DNA of 64,000 nucleotides from Bacilli bacterium (GTDB lineage: Bacteria; Bacillota_I; Bacilli_A; RF39; UBA660). A program made the translations under genes and the position numbers. Location: assembly GCA_017541885.1 (NCBI GenBank), contig JAFXYF010000004.1, forward strand, positions 1-64,000. The letters are read 5' to 3'. The notes under the pieces were generated by a model, which saw only the letters and a program-made list of their open reading frames with translations, did not search any database and was not told the DNA's origin. Positions 1-7,165 of this stretch are shown piece by piece. Every line of letters starts with the position of its first letter. Position 1 is the first letter of the stretch.

Positions 1-621
1 CAACAACAGAAAAGTAATAAGAGATATTTTGCAGTAATCATTTTATTATTAGTTATATTAGGACTTAGTGTAGGTTATTCAATTCTATCAGCAAGTTTTA
101 ATATTAACGGTACATCTACAATCAAGAGTAACTCTTGGGAAATTGGAGTAGGTGATGGAGACATCGTTTGTCCTACTGGTCAAACATGTACAATTAATCC
201 TACTGATCCTGATAGCTTAACTCCAGATGAATCTGGACCTAATGGTGCAATTATTTGGACAGATGGTAATACTGTTTACTTCAAACATTTACTAACTAAA
301 CCAGGTGATGTATTTACATTTACTGCTAAATATTCTAATACTGGATCTATCGATGCTAAGGTTTCTTCTGTTACAACAAGTTCATTAAATGCAACTGCAC
401 AAAATTTCATGACTTATGATGTAACATATGCAAACGGAACTGCAATTGCTGCTGGTGATACTTTAGCTGCTGGAGCTAGTGCTACATTCAAAGTTACTGT
501 TGCATATAAGAGCAATATTGCTACTTTACCAACTGCTGCTGAATTAGCATTAATCAATGAAACAGCAAATGGTCATACAGGAGCAACTTCATTATTTACT
601 GTAACTTACGAACAAGCTTAG
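1..621 (+). CDS. TasA-like SipW-dependent secreted protein (5' end outside window)
   Basis: The reading frame is open from base 1 and ends at TAG 619-621, giving 206 residues without a start codon, so the N-terminus lies upstream. A basic stretch (KSNKRYF) is followed by a hydrophobic segment and then GYSILSASFNINGTSTI, the same export signal as in the neighbouring secreted proteins. The body has the family's PGDVFTFTAKYSNTGSIDAK segment, a close relative of the PGDFYEFTVDVVN block in the next gene. This fits the TasA/CalY-like biofilm-matrix or camelysin class processed by SipW signal peptidase. Two cysteines (VCPTGQTC) are not seen in the paralogues. The family link rests on sequence pattern; the filament role is inferred. 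Confidence 0.75.
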   Translation, partial: QQQKSNKRYFAVIILLLVILGLSVGYSILSASFNINGTSTIKSNSWEIGVGDGDIVCPTGQTCTINPTDPDSLTPDESGPNGAIIWTDGNTVYFKHLLTKPGDVFTFTAKYSNTGSIDAKVSSVTTSSLNATAQNFMTYDVTYANGTAIAAGDTLAAGASATFKVTVAYKSNIATLPTAAELALINETANGHTGATSLFTVTYEQA

Positions 622-640
622 TATAAAATGAGTTAATTAA

Positions 641-669
641 AAACCAATGATTATTCATTGGTTTTTTTC
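641..669 (+). terminator. Intrinsic terminator after first TasA-like gene
   Basis: Stem AACCAATGA / TCATTGGTT with a four-base loop is followed by a run of seven T. It separates the first and second TasA-like genes. Confidence 0.85.
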
Positions 670-726
670 TTTACATAAATCTTATGTCTTTTTGTGTAAA
701 GTTTAATAAATTATTGACATCTCTTA

Positions 727-755
727 TTGTGTGTATAAAAAAATGATAATATAAT
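727..755 (+). promoter_or_regulatory. Candidate sigma-A promoter for TasA-like gene
   Basis: TTGTGT at 727-732 and TATAAT at 750-755 are 17 bases apart. The leader then holds AGGAGGT at 769-775. A nearby TTGACA at 714-719 has no well-spaced -10 and is less likely. Confidence 0.6.
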
Positions 756-782
756 TGAATTATAAAATAGGAGGTAGAATCT

Positions 783-1325
783 ATGGAAAAAGGAAAGAAA
801 GTTATTGGTGTTATTGTACTATTATTAATGGTACTATCTATTACAATTGGTTATTCTTATCTTAGTGCTAACTTAACTATTACAGGTACTTCTAAGATTA
901 AGACTTCATCATGGGATGTACATTTTAATAATATCCAAACTACATCTGGTAGTGTTACTCCTACAACTGCACCTGCAATTGCAGCTAACGGATTAAGCAT
1001 TACTTATTCAATTGAACTTGAAAATCCTGGAGATTTTTATGAGTTCACTGTAGATGTAGTTAATGGTGGAACAGTTGACGCTAAATTATCAGCTTTACCT
1101 ACTTTATCTGGTGTAAGTACAGCTCAAGATGTTTATACTAATTTCACATTTAAACATGCTGATGGTACTGCAATTACTACATTAGCTAATGAAAACTTAG
1201 CTGCAGGAACAACTAAATCTTACAAAGTTAGAGTAGAATTTGATAGTAATGTTACAGCTGCTCAATTACCAACTGCTAACCAAAACATGACTTTAGTAGT
1301 TTCAATGGCTTATGAGCAAGCTTAA
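783..1325 (+). CDS. TasA/camelysin-like SipW-dependent secreted protein
   Basis: This 180-residue exported protein probably forms extracellular matrix or fibres. The N-terminus is MEKGKKVIG, a hydrophobic stretch, then GYSYLSANLTITGTSKI, the SipW-type signal. The mature part holds the WDVHFNN motif and ENPGDFYEFTVDVVNGGTVD, the most conserved block among the paralogues here (3317, 24166). The start is fixed by AGGAGGT eight bases upstream. The gene has its own promoter and terminator-like hairpin, and sipW follows directly, the usual arrangement of peptidase and substrate. Length and signal fit TasA/CalY-like proteins. No metalloprotease motif is visible, so a structural role is preferred. 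Confidence 0.8.
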   Translation: MEKGKKVIGVIVLLLMVLSITIGYSYLSANLTITGTSKIKTSSWDVHFNNIQTTSGSVTPTTAPAIAANGLSITYSIELENPGDFYEFTVDVVNGGTVDAKLSALPTLSGVSTAQDVYTNFTFKHADGTAITTLANENLAAGTTKSYKVRVEFDSNVTAAQLPTANQNMTLVVSMAYEQA

Positions 1326-1340
1326 TAAAGAATAAAATAA

Positions 1341-1368
1341 AGTTACTACCTTCGGGTAGTTAACTTTC
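1341..1368 (+). other. UUCG-tetraloop hairpin between TasA-like gene and sipW
   Basis: The stem is AGTTACTACC / GGTAGTTAACT with a single bulged T, closed by a C(TTCG)G loop, one of the most stable RNA tetraloops. It is not followed by a T-run (TTCTATG), so it is a poor terminator. It may protect the upstream mRNA 3' end or dampen transcription into sipW. Confidence 0.6.
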
Positions 1369-1432
1369 TATGTCTACTATTATTTATGGTGGATATAGAA
1401 AGTTATCTGTAAAAAGAATAAGAGAGGTCTAC

Positions 1433-2602
1433 ATGGAAAAGAGAAGCATTAAAAATATTGGAATTATAGTTGCACTTATTGCTTACATATTTATTTATAA
1501 GTTTGTTGTATTTGCTAATTTCATGAGATATTCTGAAATGATCAATGCATCTTTCTTAGCTATTGTGTTAGCAGTATCTATATTCTTATTAGGTTATAGA
1601 AGAGATAAGAGTACTATATTATTTCAAAATATTATTAAATATACAGCATTTTATATAATACTTGCAGGAATAGTAATCTATGGAGCTGGATTTGCTGTAG
1701 GATTCTTAAAAAATGCTTATTCTAGAGAATTCTTAACATTATTTGATAATATTTTTGCACCTATTATTATATATGGATTATTTGAATTTATTCGTTATGT
1801 ATTAATATGGGCTAATAAAGATAAAAAAGAGTTTGTAATTGGATTTACAGTAGTTCTAACATTATTAGAACTAGTATTTAGAATACGTTCTATTGATTTT
1901 GGTAGTTTTGAAGCTTTATTTAGATTATCTGCTACAACAATATTACCAACAATTGTTAAGAATGCATTCTTTAGTTATGTATGTTTCCATGTTGGATATA
2001 AAGTACCAATTTTATATCGTATGTTAGTAGATGTACTATATGTATATATTGTTCCAATCATTCCAGATTTAGGAGAATATATTCATTCAATAGTTGCTAT
2101 TTCATTACCAATAATTATTTATATGAATATATATGAAATGATTGATACTAAGTGTAATAAGCCTAGACCTATTATTAAGAAAGATTCATTTAGTTTTGTG
2201 GATTTAGGTATTGGAACTATTTTAGTTATTCTTATTTCATTAGTATCTGGATTATTCCCTCTATATATGATTGGTATAGGATCTACATCAATGGCTCCTA
2301 CTATTAATAAGGGAGATGCAGTTATCTTACTTAAAGTAGATCCAAATAAGAAAGTTAAACAAGGCGATGTTATTGCTTTTACAAGAAATGATAGTAAAAA
2401 GAGTATTACTGTAGTACATAGGGTTACTGAAGTTACAAATAGTAATGGTAAAGTTGTATATGTTACTAAAGGTGATGCGAATAAGAGTGAGGACGTTAAT
2501 ATGGTTTCACAATCACAGGTTAGGGGAGTTGTTCAATTCCGTATACCTTTGATTGCTTATCCAACTATCTTTTTCAACGACTTTGTTTCGAATTGGAGGT
2601 AA
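1433..2602 (+). CDS. sipW: SipW-like (ER-type) signal peptidase with long membrane domain
   Basis: Predicted signal peptidase of the Ser/His type that cleaves TasA-like precursors at the outer face of the membrane. The start at ATG 1433 follows GAGAGGT; an upstream in-frame ATG at 1370 sits against a hairpin with no ribosome site. Residues 1 to about 260 contain roughly eight hydrophobic spans, and another span precedes the catalytic part. The catalytic part has GIGSTSMAPTI with nucleophile Ser286, GDVIAFTR, and VVHRVTEV with His329 where ordinary bacterial enzymes have Lys; KGDANKSED follows. SipW proteins are usually around 190 residues, so this 389-residue form carries an extra N-terminal half. 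It lies between TasA-like genes. Confidence 0.85.
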   Translation: MEKRSIKNIGIIVALIAYIFIYKFVVFANFMRYSEMINASFLAIVLAVSIFLLGYRRDKSTILFQNIIKYTAFYIILAGIVIYGAGFAVGFLKNAYSREFLTLFDNIFAPIIIYGLFEFIRYVLIWANKDKKEFVIGFTVVLTLLELVFRIRSIDFGSFEALFRLSATTILPTIVKNAFFSYVCFHVGYKVPILYRMLVDVLYVYIVPIIPDLGEYIHSIVAISLPIIIYMNIYEMIDTKCNKPRPIIKKDSFSFVDLGIGTILVILISLVSGLFPLYMIGIGSTSMAPTINKGDAVILLKVDPNKKVKQGDVIAFTRNDSKKSITVVHRVTEVTNSNGKVVYVTKGDANKSEDVNMVSQSQVRGVVQFRIPLIAYPTIFFNDFVSNWR

Positions 2603-2607
2603 GTTAA

Positions 2608-3285
2608 ATGAAAAAATCTAAAAATATCATTTTATTAGGTTTATGTGGATTTTGTTTCTTAATCGGAATAGTCTGCATTACAAAAGCTTCAACAGGTTAT
2701 GCAATTTTGGCTTTTACAGTTGCAGTTATATTTGGATTATTTGGAGCTAAAGCTTTTATTGGAAATCGTAATCCAGATACTGTCTATGAAAATGAAGTTA
2801 AGGATTTGTTAAATACTTATGATTCTATTTTATTAAAATGTGGAACTGTTCCTAATATGGAAGATAGAAATATTGTTAGAGTTGAATCTATGGATGATTT
2901 AGTAGATGCTCAATATGAAATACGTAAACCAATTTGTTATTTAAAACAAACTGAGAGTTGTGCATTTATGTTATTAGATGATAAAGAAGCTTATGTTTAT
3001 ATTGTTAAATTACATGATGATGTTACATCTCCTGTAGAGATTGAAATTAATAATATGAAATTCCGTAAAAGAGAAAATGCTGATATGGATTCTGAAATGT
3101 TACAAGATATTGATAAAACAACAATTATTAAATTATCTAATAAGAAAAGTTATAAAGTTTCTCCAATTCGTAAGAAAGAAGAAGAAACTAAACCTAAAGA
3201 GTATGAAACAGAATACTTATTTGATGCAGATGAGATAAAAGATGTAAAAGCACCTGCAGATGAAATTGAAATATTAGACATATAA
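2608..3285 (+). CDS. Membrane protein with DUF5305-like C-terminal domain
   Basis: A 225-residue protein with two hydrophobic spans (about residues 6-24 and 30-50) and a soluble, probably cytoplasmic, tail. Residues about 65-140 (LLNTYDSILLKCG, VESMDDLVDAQYEIRKPICYL, EAYVYIVKL) align by eye with the C-terminus of the protein encoded at 20920-22872 (ILNEYDRLIVIA, YTFEELLDARSILNKPIIY, EVIYKFVLK). This pattern resembles DUF5305, a family I recall near SipW-type peptidases, although here the extracytoplasmic domain between the spans is missing. The gene starts six bases after sipW behind TTGGAGGT, so it is co-transcribed and probably works with the SipW pathway. The exact function is unknown. Confidence 0.6.
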   Translation: MKKSKNIILLGLCGFCFLIGIVCITKASTGYAILAFTVAVIFGLFGAKAFIGNRNPDTVYENEVKDLLNTYDSILLKCGTVPNMEDRNIVRVESMDDLVDAQYEIRKPICYLKQTESCAFMLLDDKEAYVYIVKLHDDVTSPVEIEINNMKFRKRENADMDSEMLQDIDKTTIIKLSNKKSYKVSPIRKKEEETKPKEYETEYLFDADEIKDVKAPADEIEILDI

Positions 3286-3316
3286 TTATATATAGATTGA
3301 GAGGAGGTCTATCCAT

Positions 3317-3898
3317 ATGATTAACATGAGAAAGAGATATGGAAGAGGTCGAATATCTAATTTCTTAATGGCATTCTTAATATTATTAGCTTGTGGTATG
3401 GGTATTGGTTATGCTGCACTTAGTACAACATTAACTATTGATGGTACAAGTGATATAGATCGTGCTGTATGGGATGTTCATTTTGAAAATGTACAAGTTA
3501 CAACAGGAAGTGTTAATGCTACTGCTCCTGCAATTTCAAATGATACTGAGGTAGGATTTAGTGTTAGCTTAGAAGATCCTGGAGACTTCTATGAATTTAC
3601 TGTTGATGTAGTAAATGATGGTACATTTGATGCTAAACTTGATACTCTTACAATTCTTCCAGTACTTACTTCAGCACAACAAAATTATTTTGCATATACT
3701 GTTACATATAGTGATGGAACTGCTGTCAGTTTAAATGATGCTTTAGATGCAGGTGATACTGAGACTTTAAAGATAAGATTTGAGTATTTAACTCAAACTA
3801 ATACTTCTCTTTATCCTACTGCAGATGACTCATTAGAGTTTAGTGTAGCTATGAGTTATATTCAAGGAACTGGTACTCCAGTAGTACATAATCCTTAG
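3317..3898 (+). CDS. TasA/camelysin-like SipW-dependent secreted protein
   Basis: A 193-residue exported matrix-type protein. The basic N-terminus (MRKRYGRGR) precedes a hydrophobic stretch ending in GIGYAALSTTLTIDGTSDI, the SipW-type signal. WDVHFENVQV and EDPGDFYEFTVDVVNDGTFD match the protein at 783 closely. GAGGAGGT at 3301-3308 is eight bases from ATG 3317, favouring it over the second ATG at 3326. It follows the sipW and DUF5305-like genes by 31 bases without a terminator, so peptidase and substrate are probably one transcript. A strong terminator follows the stop. Confidence 0.8.
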   Translation: MINMRKRYGRGRISNFLMAFLILLACGMGIGYAALSTTLTIDGTSDIDRAVWDVHFENVQVTTGSVNATAPAISNDTEVGFSVSLEDPGDFYEFTVDVVNDGTFDAKLDTLTILPVLTSAQQNYFAYTVTYSDGTAVSLNDALDAGDTETLKIRFEYLTQTNTSLYPTADDSLEFSVAMSYIQGTGTPVVHNP

Positions 3899-3910
3899 TA
3901 ATTAGTTATT

Positions 3911-3938
3911 AAAGACCAGAAAATGGTCTTTTTTTTTG
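3911..3938 (+). terminator. Intrinsic terminator of sipW operon
   Basis: Stem AAAGACCA / TGGTCTTT with loop GAAAA is followed by a run of T. Confidence 0.85.
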
Positions 3939-3955
3939 CTTTTTTTCATATTTTG

Positions 3956-3964
3956 TGGTATAAT
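3956..3964 (+). promoter_or_regulatory. Extended -10 promoter for gene at 4014
   Basis: TGGTATAAT (TGn plus consensus -10) lies just after two T-runs. No good -35 is visible at 17 bases. The leader is about 43 bases. Confidence 0.6.
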
Positions 3965-4013
3965 ATGTACACATTGAGGAATACTAGTAGTAAATAGTAT
4001 TTTGGAGGGGTTT

Positions 4014-4466
4014 ATGGTTAAATATATTCGTGTGATACTTTTTAGTATCATAGCTGTTTTTGGTATTGCAATGAGCTTAGGATCTAGTTATGCATATTCA
4101 GATAAAGGTGTATACTATGATAATGTACGTTATAGTGATAATGTTACATTTTATGGTGTAGATGGATTAAACTTAGGTTTTGATGCTGCTTTAGCTGATT
4201 TAGGAGATTCTTATGAGGTTATCTTTGATGTAGTTAATGATAATGATGTTGATATGGTTATTACTGATACTACAGTTAAAGAAGATGATCCATATATTAC
4301 TTATGAATTAACTTACTTAGATGGAAAAAAAGTACAAGTTGGAGATGTTTTAGAGAAAAATAATACTAAAACATTAAAATATGTTGTTACTTATGTTAAT
4401 CCAGTAATGGTTGATAACTATCAAATTGATTCTAGTTTCAACATACAATACGATCAAAAAATATAG
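4014..4466 (+). CDS. Divergent TasA-like secreted protein
   Basis: A 150-residue protein starting at ATG 4014, five bases after GGAGGGG (4003-4009). The N-terminus MVKYIRVILFSIIAVFGIAM leads to GSSYAYSDKG, a signal peptide that lacks the GYxxLS hallmark of its neighbours. The body still shows the family block (ADLGDSYEVIFDVVNDNDVDM) and the later LTYLDGKKVQVGD, comparable to YSDGTAVSLND in the 3317 product. It is therefore a shortened, diverged paralogue, possibly a minor subunit or anchor for the other TasA-like proteins. It has its own promoter and terminator. Confidence 0.6.
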   Translation: MVKYIRVILFSIIAVFGIAMSLGSSYAYSDKGVYYDNVRYSDNVTFYGVDGLNLGFDAALADLGDSYEVIFDVVNDNDVDMVITDTTVKEDDPYITYELTYLDGKKVQVGDVLEKNNTKTLKYVVTYVNPVMVDNYQIDSSFNIQYDQKI

Positions 4467-4489
4467 AGAAGATTATCTTCTCTTTTTTT
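4465..4489 (+). terminator. Intrinsic terminator
   Basis: Stem AGAGAAGA / TCTTCTCT with loop TTA and seven T. It starts in the stop codon of the preceding gene and its last T is the T of the next promoter's TGn. Confidence 0.85.
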
Positions 4490-4510
4490 GTTATAATATC
4501 TTTAGGTGAT
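4489..4510 (+). promoter_or_regulatory. Extended -10 promoter with SD at predicted +1
   Basis: TGTTATAAT at 4489-4497, six bases (ATCTTT), then AGGTGAT at 4504-4510 and ATG at 4514. If initiation is six bases after the -10, the mRNA begins with the Shine-Dalgarno sequence and the leader is ten bases. Confidence 0.7.
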
Positions 4511-4513
4511 TTT

Positions 4514-5200
4514 ATGGTTAAAATAGGTATACCTTTAAAGTATCATCATTTAGATGATGGAAGATGTATTTTGTATTTAGGAGAAAGAACTAGAAGAACT
4601 ATTCAATTAGCTGGAGGATTTGTAATACCTATTGTACAAGTACAAGATGTTGATTACTATGATACTAAGTTTAATGAATATAAAGAATTAAGTGAATTAG
4701 AAAAGAAATCTATTGATAATTATTTAGATATGGTAGATGGTGTGTTATTTCCAGGAGGACATAAGATAACTCCTTTTGATGTATATCTACTTAGAAGATG
4801 TATTGAGAGAGATATTCCTACTTTAGGTATATGTTTAGGGATGCAACTAATGAGTTGTTATAATGAATATTTTGAAGTATATCGTAATGAATCAGATATT
4901 AATCATTATCAAGATAGTGATTTTGGTTTTGCACATAAAGTGTTAATAAAAAAAGATTCTACTTTATATAAGATATTAGGAAAAGAAGAATTAATGGTAA
5001 ATAGTTTTCATAATTATCATGTATCTATTGATAATCAATATATAGTTACTGCTAATTCAGAAGATGGATATATTGAAGGAATAGAACTTCCAAATAAAAA
5101 GTTTCATATGGGAATTCAATGGCATCCAGAGATAAGTTATGAGTTTGACGAAGACTCTAAAAAAATAATTAATTATTTTATAGAAGTATGTAAAAAATAA
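4514..5200 (+). CDS. Class-I glutamine amidotransferase-like peptidase (C26, PuuD-like)
   Basis: A 228-residue cytoplasmic hydrolase of the gamma-glutamyl hydrolase/PuuD group, which cleave gamma-glutamyl bonds. The nucleophile elbow is GICLGMQL (Cys), and the His-Glu pair is GIQWHPE near the C-terminus. VDGVLFPGGHKI is the usual loop before the active site. Length fits the family. The substrate cannot be read from sequence; gamma-glutamyl-GABA or a gamma-glutamyl peptide are candidates. It has a compact upstream promoter, and no terminator is seen before the next gene. Confidence 0.8.
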   Translation: MVKIGIPLKYHHLDDGRCILYLGERTRRTIQLAGGFVIPIVQVQDVDYYDTKFNEYKELSELEKKSIDNYLDMVDGVLFPGGHKITPFDVYLLRRCIERDIPTLGICLGMQLMSCYNEYFEVYRNESDINHYQDSDFGFAHKVLIKKDSTLYKILGKEELMVNSFHNYHVSIDNQYIVTANSEDGYIEGIELPNKKFHMGIQWHPEISYEFDEDSKKIINYFIEVCKK

Positions 5201-5209
5201 TGTTATACT
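5201..5209 (+). promoter_or_regulatory. Extended -10 promoter for gene at 5232
   Basis: TGTTATACT starts at the first base after the preceding stop codon and is followed ten bases later by GGGAGG. A -35 would fall inside the upstream gene. Confidence 0.5.
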
Positions 5210-5231
5210 TATAAGTAGTGGGAGGCATACA

Positions 5232-5615
5232 ATGAAAAAAGAAATGATTTTTGGAAAACCTGTGTGTTTTTTTACAGAACTTAGTTATGAACAACCTGAA
5301 AATAATAGTTATAATGAAGATGGCGAAGAAAACTCTGAAATATACTATGAATATAGAGAATTAAAATCAGGTAGCACAGAATTTGGTGTTGCTTTTCACA
5401 ATGTTCCTTATTATCCAGCTAATATTCCTGCAGTTAAGTATTCATTAAATGTAGAAACTGTTGGAGAAGGGGATTATAAGCTAGATAAAACTATTACATA
5501 TAATGATGTAGTTAAAGCATATAATGAATTAATTGCAAAAGGAATCGATATTGTAGATATCACTGCAGAGTCTATAAAAGAGGTTTTACATAAAGAAGAA
5601 GTTAAAACATTATAA
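5232..5615 (+). CDS. Hypothetical protein
   Basis: A 127-residue protein I do not recognise. The start is supported by GGGAGG seven bases upstream. It has no signal peptide or hydrophobic span. The first third is acidic and Tyr/Glu-rich; the centre holds FHNVPYYPANIPAVKYSLNV; the C-terminal part (ITYNDVVKAYNELIAKGID) looks helical. It lies between the C26 peptidase and infC, and no terminator is visible after it, so some transcription may run into the infC leader. Confidence 0.6.
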   Translation: MKKEMIFGKPVCFFTELSYEQPENNSYNEDGEENSEIYYEYRELKSGSTEFGVAFHNVPYYPANIPAVKYSLNVETVGEGDYKLDKTITYNDVVKAYNELIAKGIDIVDITAESIKEVLHKEEVKTL

Positions 5616-5621
5616 AAAGTG

Positions 5622-5650
5622 TTGACAAAATAAGGATTTTAACATAAAAT
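5622..5650 (+). promoter_or_regulatory. Sigma-A promoter of infC operon
   Basis: Perfect TTGACA at 5622-5627, a 17-base spacer, and TAAAAT at 5645-5650. This is one of the few promoters here with a consensus -35, as expected for a highly expressed ribosomal operon. Confidence 0.85.
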
Positions 5651-5654
5651 ATTT

Positions 5655-5794
5655 CTAGTCGAGAAAAAAGGAAAGAGATTTATATCCACCTGATCAGCGA
5701 ATAGCGATAGGTAAAAAGCCAAAGAAATGTTAATATTTTATAATATTGTGTTTTTTTAGCGGATATAGATTTCTATATCTGCTTTTCTTATTTA
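5655..5794 (+). promoter_or_regulatory. infC leader with terminator/antiterminator (L20 leader-like)
   Basis: The roughly 140-base leader ends in a terminator stem 5759-5768 / 5773-5782 (ten pairs, one G-U) followed by TTTTCTTATTT. An upstream arm at 5678-5687 can pair with 5761-5770 over ten pairs with one G-U, using the same bases as the terminator, so the two folds exclude each other. In Firmicutes the infC-rpmI-rplT operon is controlled by L20 through such a leader. The regulatory protein is inferred from that precedent. Confidence 0.75.
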
Positions 5795-5809
5795 TTGGAG
5801 GTGTTTGTT

Positions 5810-6340
5810 ATCGCAAGGGATAATGATAACATGTTGATTAACGATCAGATTAGGGTTCCAGAAGTATTAGTTATTGGACCAAATGGAGAGCAAGTAGGAA
5901 TTAAGTCTATTAGTGATGCATTAACTTTAGCTGGTTATGCTGCTTTAGATTTAGTATTAATTAGTCCTAATGCTAATCCACCAGTTTGTAAATTAATGGA
6001 CTATAACAAGTTCCGTTATGAAAAACAAAAGAAGCAAAAAGAAGCTTTAAAGAAACAAAAAGCTAGTATGGCTGAACTTAAAGAGTATCGTTTATCACCT
6101 GTAATTGATGTAGGAGACTTTGAGACGAAGTTAAGAAATGCTACTAAGTATCTTGAAAAAGGTGATAAGATTAAGCTTAGTGTTCGTTTTAAAGGACGTC
6201 AAATGGCTCATACTGAGTTAGGTAAAGAAGTTTTAGACAAATTTGCTGAAAGAGTACAAGACATTGCAGATATAGAGCAAAAACCTAAATTAGAAGGTAG
6301 AACAATGACTATGTTATTAATACCAAAAAAAGACAAATAA
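5810..6340 (+). CDS. infC: Translation initiation factor IF-3
   Basis: IF-3 binds the 30S subunit, prevents early 50S joining and checks start codons. The product, starting [18 protein letters not shown], aligns with IF-3 N-termini of Bacilli; [16 protein letters not shown] is the typical N-domain end, and the C-domain holds [18 protein letters not shown] at 5797-5803 lies six bases before ATC 5810, making AUC the likely start. The in-frame TTG at 5795 overlaps this ribosome site, and ATG 5831 is 27 bases beyond it. Non-AUG starts in infC are the known basis of IF-3 autoregulation. rpmI and rplT follow in one operon. Confidence 0.9.
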   Translation: MARDNDNMLINDQIRVPEVLVIGPNGEQVGIKSISDALTLAGYAALDLVLISPNANPPVCKLMDYNKFRYEKQKKQKEALKKQKASMAELKEYRLSPVIDVGDFETKLRNATKYLEKGDKIKLSVRFKGRQMAHTELGKEVLDKFAERVQDIADIEQKPKLEGRTMTMLLIPKKDK

Positions 6341-6360
6341 AAATGTAGGAGGAATTATTT

Positions 6361-6546
6361 ATGCCAAAAATTAAAACACATAAAGGTACTGCAAAAGTTA
6401 TCAGAAAAAGAAAAAATGATATCGTAATTGGTAAACCAGGAAGTAGACATAATACTGGTTCTAAAAGTGCAAGCTTCAATAGAAGTTGCAGAAAGGGATC
6501 TAACCTAAGTAAGGCAGATCAAAAAAGATTAAAGAATATTATTTAA
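6361..6546 (+). CDS. rpmI: 50S ribosomal protein L35
   Basis: A 61-residue basic protein beginning MPKIKTHKGTAKVIRKRKN, the L35 signature, with GSRHNTGSKS and a Lys/Arg-rich C-terminus. GTAGGAGGA lies a few bases before the ATG. It sits between infC and rplT as in most Firmicutes. Its role is structural, in the large ribosomal subunit. Confidence 0.95.
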   Translation: MPKIKTHKGTAKVIRKRKNDIVIGKPGSRHNTGSKSASFNRSCRKGSNLSKADQKRLKNII

Positions 6547-6572
6547 TCTAGAATATTGAAGGAGGAAGAACA

Positions 6573-7157
6573 ATGGCAAGAGTTAGAAATGGAGCAGTTA
6601 CAAAAGCTCGTCATAAGAAAGTTTTAAAAGAAGCTAAAGGTTACTTTGGTAGTAAACATAGATTATATAAAACTGCTAAAGAACAATTAATGCATTCTGG
6701 ACAATATGCTTTTAGAGATAGAAAGCAAAAGAAGAGAGATTTTAGAAAATTATGGATTACAAGAATCAATGCTGCTTGTAGACAAAATGAAATTTCTTAT
6801 TCAAGATTTATTGAAGGTCTTACTAAGGCTGGAGTAGAAGTTAATAGAAAGATGTTATCAGAAATCGCTATTAACGATCCAAAGGCATTTGCAGAATTAG
6901 TAAAAACTGCAAAAGATGGAAAAGCTGGAAAGATTACTAGAGCTACAGAAGTTGCTGGTAAAGAAGTAACTATTGGTGCTGCTAAGAAAGCAACAAAAAA
7001 AGAAGAAGTTAAAGAAGAAAAAGTAGAAAAAGCTGAAAAACCTGCTAAGAAGACAACTACAACAAAGAAAGCTACAACTACTAAGACTACTGCAGCTAAG
7101 AAAACTACAACTACAAAAACAACTACTAAGAAAACAACAAAAAAGGAAGATAAATAA
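6573..7157 (+). CDS. rplT: 50S ribosomal protein L20 with long Lys/Thr-rich tail
   Basis: Residues 1 to about 119 are canonical L20 ([39 protein letters not shown]), needed for 50S assembly and a known repressor of its own operon. L20 is normally about 118 residues; this one has 194. The extra 75 residues are low-complexity, with Lys/Glu-rich then Lys/Thr-rich blocks ([19 protein letters not shown]). GGAGG precedes the ATG. The extension is encoded without frame changes, so it is a genuine part of the protein or a recent low-complexity expansion. Similar tracts occur in the protein at 9490. Confidence 0.93.
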   Translation: MARVRNGAVTKARHKKVLKEAKGYFGSKHRLYKTAKEQLMHSGQYAFRDRKQKKRDFRKLWITRINAACRQNEISYSRFIEGLTKAGVEVNRKMLSEIAINDPKAFAELVKTAKDGKAGKITRATEVAGKEVTIGAAKKATKKEEVKEEKVEKAEKPAKKTTTTKKATTTKTTAAKKTTTTKTTTKKTTKKEDK

Positions 7158-7165
7158 AATAAACA

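Noticed and set aside
714-719. TTGACA as -35 of the gene at 783
   Set aside because: There is no -10 at 16-18 bases; TTGTGT at 727 pairs with TATAAT at 750 at the ideal 17.
1370-1432. Upstream in-frame ATG as start of the SipW-like gene
   Set aside because: It sits directly after the UUCG hairpin with no SD, while ATG 1433 has GAGAGGT and begins a normal basic N-terminus and span.
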